Shown here in pieces: positions 56,280 through 64,000 of a stretch of DNA of 64,000 nt (its first letter is position 1; each line of letters opens with the position of its first letter). The position numbers and the translations under genes are program-made. The notes beneath the pieces are model-generated. The model saw only the letters and a program-made list of their open reading frames with translations. It searched no databases and was not told the DNA's origin. Source of the DNA: Datura wrightii (Eukaryota > Streptophyta > Magnoliopsida > Solanales > Solanaceae); NCBI GenBank assembly GCA_035772735.1, contig JASDFA010000008.1:9429001-9493000 (forward strand), written 5' to 3'.

Positions 56280-57741
56280 CTCCTGTCATCTTGTGGAAGC
56301 AAGTGTGAAGGTACACTCCCTTCTGCTGCAGTTGTGGTGCAGCCAGTGGCCGGCGCACTTAATGGTGTGGGACACAGGGAAGTGATCACCACCTCAATAG
56401 TGGTGGTCGCCACAGCGACCTCATCATATGTGGCTCACCCAAAGGGTTTTTCACATCACCAAGCTCTCTCAGGGTAGTGGTAGAGCTCCCCACTCTTCTG
56501 GCTCTTTTCTGTAGCTCTGACATATGCTCTTCATGAGACCGCAAGCTCTCCACTGTCGCCTGCTTGCGCTCTCTTCTCTCCCTTCTCTTTCCCTTCTTCG
56601 AGGGCTCTTCATCAACAACTTTCAAGGCCCTTTATTTCCCTTATCTCCACCAGCTTTTGTTGAGGCCCAATATTCCTCAAGATCAAGCTCTTCATCGAGC
56701 TCGGTATCCAAATTTGGAATAGTCGGGGCTGCTAGTATGGCTGGCTATCTAGCCGACAACTTTGTGACTTTACTCTGTGGAGCCCCTAACTCATCTCTCA
56801 AGCTTCTTGTGTACGGATTCTTAGGTAAGAGCTTATTAAAATGGAGCAAACAACAATCCAACTAGTTGTGTAATCCTCTAACAACTTTCTGTATCTCATC
56901 CTTCACCAAAGGCTTGACATTCTCCATCATCAAATTGACCTTTTTCTCGGTCAATGTTAATCTCTTAGCTATCTTCTAGAGAAACTCCTGCGGAACCATG
57001 ACATAGAGGCTGGCACTTGTCTAGGAGTGCCCAAAGAAGGTATTCGGGAAGTACTTGGAGATGCCTCTTGTAGCCGGCATCTCATCCTGCTTCTGTAAGG
57101 TAGAGGAATCTATCTGCTCGCCCCCTACTAGCTGTAGTGGTGGAACTGCTGTTGGTAGTCTAACCCAACTCACCGGGTTCATTTCATCCCAAATCAACCC
57201 TATATTTGCATTCTTATATCCCCCATCCTCAGTATCAATCTCCCTTATCACCTGCACACCGGTATCTTTGCAAAGTCTATGGATGAGACTCAGGAATTGG
57301 ATAGTGGTGATCAGTCCTAGAGCGTGATCCCGAATCTCATCAGCTATCATTCACGGGATGTTGATCACGTATCTAGACATGACACATGCCACCAATGCTG
57401 CTCTATCTGCACTAAGGGTGTTTTCATTCACTGTCAGCACTAACCTGTGGCAAACCAGTATCCAACAGGCCTTGTCTATAAAGTTCAGTAAGGCTCGTTG
57501 ACGTGCCGACCACTGGTCAACCACTCTACCTCCTCTTTGTCCTTTGCTATTACCCTCACTAGCCATCTCACCGGACTCTGCTATCCTCTAGGATCAACTG
57601 TTTTACCTTTTTAGGGAATCTACTCTATAGTCGAACTTAGACGTGGCATCTAGAGCTCTGAACTGTATCCCATACAATACTTGTGCGATGGTTGTCTCTG
57701 GGACATCAACTACTCGTCCCTAGACCATGAAACTATCAAGC
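56280..57741 (-). pseudogene. ORF2, putative plant transposon protein (element C)
   Basis: Minus strand from 57741: TTIAQVLYGIQFRALDATSK, MASEGNSKGQRGGRVVDQWS (57566), RALLNFIDKACWILVCHRLV, LSADRAALVACVMSRYVINI, then after an in-frame stop HALGLITTIQFLSLIHRLCK (about 57320) and a C-terminal basic stretch (EEPSKKGKRRERRERKQATV near 56610-56560) followed by RARRVGSSTT. The order matches the putative plant transposon protein family and the remnant at 6290-6730. Stops at several points. The N-terminal end is cut by the LTR of element D. Confidence 0.7.
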
Positions 57742-59330
57742 TGATGAGTTAGTAATTTACAAACTCATTAGGATCTGAAACATGAGTTTTTGCTTAGTTC
57801 TTGAGTTTATTATATGGATTTTATGCCTTTTTTGCTTTTGTTGTGTGTATATGACTAGATGTGAAGAAAAGAGCAAAAATAGAGCTAAAAGAAGGGAGTG
57901 AAAGAAAATCGGTGATCCACCAATGAAGACCTGTGAAATGCCAGCCAAAGGCTGAACATCAATGCCTCTGAGGTACAATGCCACCGGTGATTCACGAGTT
58001 GGCAGCGGCAACTCGTCGGTCCATTCGTCGAAGGACACCCAAAGTTCTGGAAAATAACTTAAAGATCCGGTGGTTCACGTATTGGTATCAGCTAAACACC
58101 AGGTGAACTGTCGATGCTAACTCGAGCTGAGTGAGGACCCAGATAGGACACCCAAAGATTCATGGATTTGGTCCGACGAACTGCCAGTGTCTCCGCTGAT
58201 TCCAGAATGGTGCTCAGGGGTATAATTCTCCAACATGAAAAAAGAGATAAATAGTTCCATACTTTTTAGGATATAAATAACAGATAAAGTACTTTGTACT
58301 GATATACAGAAGGAGAGATAGAAATAGAGAGAATGAGAGAGAGCAAAGCATATATCACATCATTGTTTCCCTTTTGAGCTGGAGAACATTCTCTTAGTAG
58401 AGATAGGGAGATTTTGATTGGTAAATTTGGAAAAAGTACTTTGCTCTATTTCTTCCTTGTAATAGTAAGTTTCAGCCATTGTTGGAGACTATTTTGTGAA
58501 TTTGATTTTACTATTCTTGCTATTAAATTCAATGAAGTTATTGATGAATGTGCTTTTGAATTTCTTAATCATGTGTAGCTAAATAATTAACTAGAGGTGT
58601 GTGATGATGAATACTTAATTAGAGTGGTTATTGCTAGAGTCATCTTCATATTATTCAAAGAATTTTAAATCTGTTAGATTCTCTTCAATCTATAAGGGAA
58701 AATCCATTGATTATGATATGGGTCTATTTATTCTTGCTTGATTGATCTTGTAAAAGAATAGTTAAGTATTGGAAGAGAATTTAACAGTACGTATGGATAA
58801 GAGATTGTGAAATTGGGCTAGAAATAGCTGAAATTGCTTTCTCCTTCCTTATTAGCAGCTAATAGCTAGAATTTAGTGTAGCTTCTAATCCAAATCGAAT
58901 AGGGTTGAACTAAATCGTGGCTAGAAGTTTGACAAAACTCTAGTAAGAGGTAGTTGAAAGGCTAATGAGCTGGAATTACCCACTTCCCGATATTATTTAC
59001 ACTTGTTGAACTCATAAGATGGCCTAGCATGTCCCCATCTAGTTAGTATTTCATCTACACCATACCTCTAGTCCTTCACACTCTTGTTGACAACTTTGCT
59101 GATCTTGCTATTTCATTTCACTAAATCACTAAATACAATTCACTGCAATTTTGATCCCCCCAATTTTATTTGTTTTTATATTAAATCTATGTGGTGCAAG
59201 CTAACTTCAATTTCTCAACCAACACTTGCAACTATCATTCCCTAGTCCTCGCGGGATTCGACCCCGGCACTCATGTGGCTACTTATTTTAATACTTCAGC
59301 CATGTGTATTCTTTGCATGAAGCATATATT
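57742..59330 (+). repeat. 5' LTR of element D
   Basis: Terminal hairpin atgagtt/aactcat (57744-57768). U3 has paired acgagttg/caactcgt (57995-58017). TATAAATA is at 58272-58279. The U5 block ctagtcctcgcgggattcga is near 59240. The right edge is uncertain within about 15 bases; no clean CA end lies close to the primer site. Confidence 0.75.
58272..58279 (+). promoter_or_regulatory. TATA box of the element D LTR
   Basis: TATAAATA, about 530 bp into the LTR, the same relative place as in element VI (508 bp). Confidence 0.6.
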
Positions 59331-59341
59331 TTGGACGTTAA

Positions 59342-59360
59342 TGGCACCATTGCCGGGGAC
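59342..59360 (+). other. Primer-binding site, tRNA-Asp (element D)
   Basis: TGGCACCATTGCCGGGGAC, two changes from the tRNA-Asp complement. Confidence 0.9.
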
Positions 59361-59464
59361 TGCCGCTGGAAATTCTTGTGTTGATTGTTAAGTAGAAATA
59401 GTTTTGCATCGTAACTACATGAAGTGAGTTTGCTGTGTTGTTAGGATCTCACAACCACATGAGT

Positions 59465-61175
59465 CATCACTCCCAAGTACGGGATAGCTCAATGGAAGGT
59501 ATCATAGAACACGGTGAAGATAATCTGGTTATGTCAGAAGTTGTGGAAGCCATTCGCCTACCACGGTAAGGAATACAGTATTTCATGTCACAAGCACTAT
59601 GATGCATTTATTGCAAATGAAGGGACTCTTTTGCGGAAAACCAAGTATGGACACAAATCAGCATTTGAGACATATTATTCAAGAGTCAATCCGGTAGAGA
59701 CTCTTTCCTTTCTCACTGACGGGGGAGGCAACAATGTGGTTGGAGGAACTCCCTCTGGGATGTATTACTTATTCGAAAGAGCTAGCTGAGGCTTTCTTGG
59801 ATCGTTTTTCCCCTAAATCAAAATGATTCAGCTGAGCGACGATATTACAAATTTTAGGAACCAGGAGAGCCTTTGCATGAGGCATGGTTAAGGTTTAAAA
59901 ACAAGGTTGCTCTTTGCCCAAATCATGGACTGCCAAATAGAGTGCTTCTCCAAAACTTCTACAGGGCCCTTGATTCAATCAACAAGTCTGTGGCCAACAA
60001 CCTAGCTGGTGGTTCAATTATGGATCAAACATAACGGTTGGCCAAATCCCTTCTAGACAGAATGACAAATACTAATAGGGCTTGGCACACGAGAGAAACA
60101 AATATGTCCACCCATGAGATCAGCTCAAGTGCATTGGCAGCTGAGTTGCAAAAATGGGATGAAGAGAGGGATAAGAATCTTTCCAAGATATTGACACAAC
60201 TATAATTGATGACAAAACATGTAATGGAAGCAGGGTCCAAGGTTGTAAATGTAGTGGGAATGCAAGGTCCCTTACAATATGATGGAGAATCGCCACCGCC
60301 GAGATATGAAGAAGAATTCCAACACATGAGCAACCAAATGGGAGGACCTCCACCTGGATTCCAAGAAGCGAACCAAGGCCCATGGCTCCCAAGGGTTGAA
60401 AATCAAGGGTGGATAAATCGTGAGCAGTAGGGACGACCCGAATGAAGTGAAAGGTGGGGTAATAGGGAGCCAAACCAAGAGGGTGATCGTGGTAAACGAA
60501 GTTTGAACCCATATTTCCACCCTAAAAAGTTGAGAACTCCCAAAATCAGCCGGGCGTAACTGATTTGAGTAGCTCAAAAATTTAAAAATTGCTATGTAGT
60601 GTTCTAAAGAAAGTGGAGTCAACTAAGAGCGGGGTGAAGGAATTAAGAGGGGAGGTGTCTAACCTTGCCAAAATAGTGAGTTCACATTCAACCTCCATCA
60701 AGCATTTGGAGGCCCAAATGAATCACTTGTCGGCTCAAATGAACCCCTGGATGAAGGAAACACTACCTAGTGACACAATTCCTAATCCAAAGAAAGATGG
60801 TTAATGCATGGCTATTGTCACTAGGATTGGCAAGGTGAATGGAGATGCACCGATGAAGCCTAGAGAAGTTAATGATTCGAAATCGGATGAAGAAGACAAA
60901 GTCGACAAAATGCTAATGACTCCAAGGAGTGAGGAAAAGATTGAAGAGGAAGGAGAGTGAAAGGATGATGAAATCCTCTCACATGCTGATAATGATGAGG
61001 TAGGTGTAAAGGCCCCCATTGATGACAAGGTTGAATCAAGAAGCTCACCTCCTTATCCACAACCTTTGGCCAAGAAAAAGAAGGACGACCAGTTCAAGAT
61101 GTTTATTGACATGTTTAGCAAGTTGTCCATAAATATTCCGTTAGTTGATGCTTTACTCCAAATACCAGGTTATGT
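59465..61175 (+). pseudogene. Athila-lineage gag pseudogene, element D (truncated)
   Basis: Pieces in several frames: the Gag core FLDRFFP (59795), FRNQ, GEPLHEAWLRFKNKVALCPN (near 59865-59925), NRVLLQNFYRALDSINKS near 59940-59990, AELQKWDEERDKNLSKIL near 60135-60195, and a proline/glycine segment (PPPRYEEEFQHMSNQMGGPP). A coiled-coil region follows (STSIKHLEAQMNHLSAQMNP near 60695-60750), then an acidic linker and the pre-protease segment INIPLVDALLQIPGY, ending at the LTR of element E. This order matches the gag of element A at 9415-7860. Many stops and frameshifts. Confidence 0.85.
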
Positions 61176-63017
61176 TGTCAAGACCTAAACGGAGGCCCGG
61201 ATCGCAACATGGGACAAGGAATCCGAGAGGCCCCAAGTCGACCCATGGCGTAAGCATATCTAACTTCATTCACATTAAGCGGAAGACTAAACATAGAACA
61301 TAGTGGAAACGTAAATGTAACATAGCATCTCATGACATATGAAATCACTAGACATTCATAGGATGAGAACTACACACTGTCTGAAACCCTCTACTACATA
61401 CGGTGGGTGGATGGGACAACACCCCTAACTAACCCTGACAAGTACTAAAACGTAAAAGGGACGTGAATGTCTGTCAAATAGCTCTCGAATCATGAGGACT
61501 CACCAATAAGCTAAAAGCACACTCTGAAGGATCTAGATATGAGGATGAGCGTGAGAGACGGAACCTATATCATAAGATGATACAACATAGAAAATATGCG
61601 GTCAGTACGTGGAATGTACCAAGTATGCAAGGTAAGTGAAATGGACATTTAAAATATATAAAAGCTCATAAACATCATAAGAGTAGGACAACATGCTCAT
61701 GACATAAATATCGTAATATAACATATTGTAAGGCTCAAGGTTTTCAAAACATTCATAATATGATGTTATCGTAATCATAAGAGAAGACCTGGGTTATTAA
61801 ACATGACTTGAGCCAACATACATAAACATAACCATGTGTAAATCATGATGAACAACGGAAGACTTCACTTAACCGACATAACCCATATGAGCACACATGG
61901 AGCACGACTTGTAAACCTAGTCAGGAGGCCATCCGTACCTTGCTAAGGGTAGAACCAAGAGTGTGTGATATCACCATGAAGATGGCCATTTGGGCCGGGG
62001 ACAGTCAAAAAAGAAGTCCCAACATACCTTCGGTGGCACGTAGTTTAAGAGATCTGAGGCAGAACCTGGACCTCGAACCTACTCGGTGTTCGATACTACT
62101 TCCAAAACATATATAGTGCTCATAGTATATCATGCATGAGTTCATGGGATATTTAATTCATGATAATCATCAAGATGTTTATAAATACGTGAACTAGCCA
62201 TGAATCAAGGCCCATAAATCAGCAAAAACATAAATTCATAAATCATAGGATCCATGCATTAGTTTATCACAAAATGCAACTTAAAATCCCATAAGATTTT
62301 TGATAGATTTTCATGAATTCATAAAGAATGGGCATGGGTGTGAACAGAAACACCCATTTGGATCCTTAAATACCTGGGTGAGATTAGATTCTAAAGTTCT
62401 TGAATGACCAAATATGAATTGTTAGGGAGAAGCTTGAAGAATAGCTTGATCTTTCTAAAATTGTTCTAACTTGTATGCATGGGTGAGAAGAATGAGTAAT
62501 CTAAAATTAACCACATAAACGATCATTATTCATACCCTAAAACGCCGTAGCTTAGGCCTTAGGAACTTAGGAATTACGAAAAGGCCCTTACTAATTAGCA
62601 GAAATTAACTGCTAGGGGGTCCCAACGAGGGACCCAATGATTCATTGCCACTGGCCACGACTCATGGCCCTGAGTCATAATATACACTGCCCAAAAAATC
62701 CTTAGGGGACCCCACGAATAGTGGTGGCTGACCACGACTCGTGGTCACCACCCGTGGTGTACAATGTTTTCCCAACTTCCTCAGCTCACTTCCCTTGACC
62801 ACGGTTGACTTCATGAGTCATGAGGACTGACCATGACTCGTGGTGACTTAAAGTTCAATCTTTCAAACTTGGCCCAATCCCTCACCACGAGTCATCATAT
62901 GACTCGTGGTCCATCCTCTCGGGTCACAGAATGACTCGTTCTGTGACCTGGTGCAAAATTTCTAATTTTTCCCATTTGAACTCCTGGGTCTGATCCTTAG
63001 GTTCTCGGGCTATAATG
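61176..63017 (-). repeat. 3' LTR of element E (1842 bp)
   Basis: Plus strand TGTCAAGACC to GGGCTATAATG; the usual TATAACA end has decayed. The conserved block is near 61597-61632. The aattacgaaaaggcccttac complement of the gaatttagtaag block is near 62570. U3 palindromes lie at 62610-62950 (ccacgactcgtggtcacc near 62730, catgactcgtgg near 62831). Confidence 0.9.
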
Positions 63018-63032
63018 ATATCCCCCCTTGGG
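63018..63032 (-). other. Polypurine tract of element E
   Basis: The minus strand reads CCCAAGGGGGGATAT just before the LTR. Confidence 0.85.
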
Positions 63033-63299
63033 AACATTCATCCTCGAATGTTGGAAAACATACAAAAAAGTAGAGATACATAATTATCATTATCAAATAC
63101 TAATAATTTAAGCCGAAAACCAACTCAATGACTACCTATGATTCATATCATATAGCTGAATTAATCTTACGCTTCACATACACATCCATACACATAAAAG
63201 AAACTTGAACACATGAAACTTGAACACATGAACTAAACATGAAAACTAAATGGAGTCATAGAGGAAAACTGATACCTCAAGTCAGAACTGAGCCGGTAG
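63033..63299 (-). other. 3' non-coding segment of element E
   Basis: AT-rich segment between the polypurine tract and the integrase stop, with a short duplicated gaacacatgaa text near 63210-63235. No gene. Confidence 0.6.
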
Positions 63300-64000
63300 A
63301 GAATAAGTGTGGGTATTTAGCCATCATATCTGCTTTTGCTTCCCATGTAGCTCCTTCAACATGATGACTCCTCTATAACACCTTTACTGAAGCTATTTCC
63401 TTGTTCCTCAGCCTCCAAACCTGACGATCTAATATTTCAACTTGAACTTCCTCGTAGCTGAGGCTACCCTTTACACGAATGTTGTCCACCAGGACTACCA
63501 GGGCTGGGTCTCCCAAACATTTCTTCAAAAGAGACACATGAAACACAGGATGCACGGAAGATAACTTTGAGGGTAAGTATAACTCATACGCTACCTTACC
63601 AACTCTTTTCATAACCCAGTAGGGACCAACATAATGGGGACTGAGTTTTCCTTTCTTCCCAAACAACATGACTCCATGGGAGTTACCTTCAGAAATAACC
63701 AATTGTCCACCTTGAACTCCAAATCTCTCCTCCTCACATCCTCATATGACTTTTGACGACTCTGAGTGGTTTTTAGCCTATCCCTTATCAATTGAACCTT
63801 CACCATACCTTCTGAACCGAATTTGGCCCTACCATAGCTGCCTCACCAACCTCAAAACATTCGATGGGCGATCTACATCTCCGCCCATAAAGAGCCTCGA
63901 ATGGTGCCATCTGGATGCTTGAGTGATAGCTGTTATTATAAGCAAATTCTATCAGGGGAAAATGATCATCCCAACTACCTTTAAAGTCCATCACACAAGC
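63300..64000 (-). pseudogene. Integrase C-terminal part and chromodomain, element E
   Basis: Minus strand from the window edge: DHFPLIEFAYNNSYHSSIQM and FEALYGRRCRSPIECFEVGE (63970-63840), VQLIRDRLKTTQSRQKSYED (63800), then a frameshift near 63690, YVGPYWVMKRVGKVAYELYL (63635-63580), HPVFHVSLLKKCLGDPALVV, and the chromodomain SLSYEEVQVEILDRQVWRLR to VEGATWEAKADMMAKYPHLF (about 63465-63310). One stop falls in the chromodomain (after ASVKVL). The catalytic centre lies outside the window. Confidence 0.9.

Larger units (their letters stand above)
54833..57741. mobile_element. Element C, relative of element A, with inverted junction
   Basis: Left edge at 54833 (TAATGTG for TGATGTG), flush with the coding sequence of element V; the preceding bases are agcca. 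54833-56073 is an LTR of family A in plus orientation. From 56074 the sequence matches the internal region of element A (from about 6135) in the opposite relative orientation, so an inversion breakpoint lies at about 56073. The remainder is cut by element D at 57742. Confidence 0.8.
57742..61175 (+). mobile_element. Athila-lineage element D, 5' part
   Basis: The LTR starts TGATGAGTT at 57742 inside the ORF2 of C (preceding bases caagc). A tRNA-Asp primer site is at 59342 and an Athila-type gag runs to 61175, where element E cuts it. Its LTR sequence differs from those of A and VI, so it is a third family of the lineage. The 3' part is beyond the window. Confidence 0.87.
61176..64000 (-). mobile_element. 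Chromovirus element E, 3' part, running off the window
   Basis: Minus-strand Tekay-type element: 3' LTR 61176-63017, polypurine complement, chromodomain and integrase to the window end. It is inserted in the gag of D; the bases before it are tatgt (61171-61175). Confidence 0.9.

Overview
The window looks like plant nuclear heterochromatin. Every coding trace I can identify, except one weak transposase-like stretch, belongs to an LTR retrotransposon. No ordinary host gene, rRNA or tRNA gene is visible. The lineages are Ty3/gypsy chromoviruses of the Tekay/Del type (initiator tRNA-Met primer site, gag-PR-RT-RNase H-INT with a C-terminal chromodomain) and Athila-lineage elements (tRNA-Asp primer site, Athila-type Gag, DLGA protease). 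A dicot with a large genome is likely. The style of the LTRs and of the ORF2 protein recalls Solanaceae, but that is inference.

Layout, left to right. (1) H0, about 55-3217 and 11084-11315: probably one chromovirus-type LTR with a 39-bp minisatellite, split by (2) Athila-lineage element A (minus, 3218-11078, TSD gacct/gaccc), which has gag-PR and an ORF2 remnant but no RT or integrase. (3) 11316-12837: largely unassigned. (4) Element III (minus chromovirus), gag-PR at 12838-14130 resuming at 32776-33258, with its 5' LTR at 33259-34597. Its gag is split by (5) element II (plus, 14131-32770, perfect TSD ttttg), whose 5' LTR is itself split by (6) element I (plus, 15993-26221, TSD cttgt/cctgt). 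(7) Elements IV and V (minus chromoviruses) form an LTR-internal-LTR-partial internal tandem at 34598-54832. (8) Athila-lineage element VI (plus, 39582-48677, TSD tatag/tattg) sits in the reverse transcriptase of IV. (9) Element C (54833-57741), related to A and carrying an inverted junction, is inserted in V. (10) Element D (57742-61175, plus, Athila lineage) is inserted in the ORF2 of C. (11) Element E (minus chromovirus, 61176 to the window end) is inserted in the gag of D.

All protein genes are broken by stops, frameshifts or deletions. The best preserved is the gag-PR frame of VI (about 700 codons), followed by the C-terminal 222 codons of its ORF2.

The most unusual signal is regulatory. 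In VI and in A, a copy of the family's own LTR U3 promoter module (palindromes followed by a TATA-like box) lies inside the element just upstream of ORF2. In VI, ORF2 is also bracketed by two extra copies of the polypurine-tract motif. A second signal is a reiterated ACGAGTCGT/ACGACTCGT palindrome in the U3 of both chromovirus and Athila-lineage LTRs.
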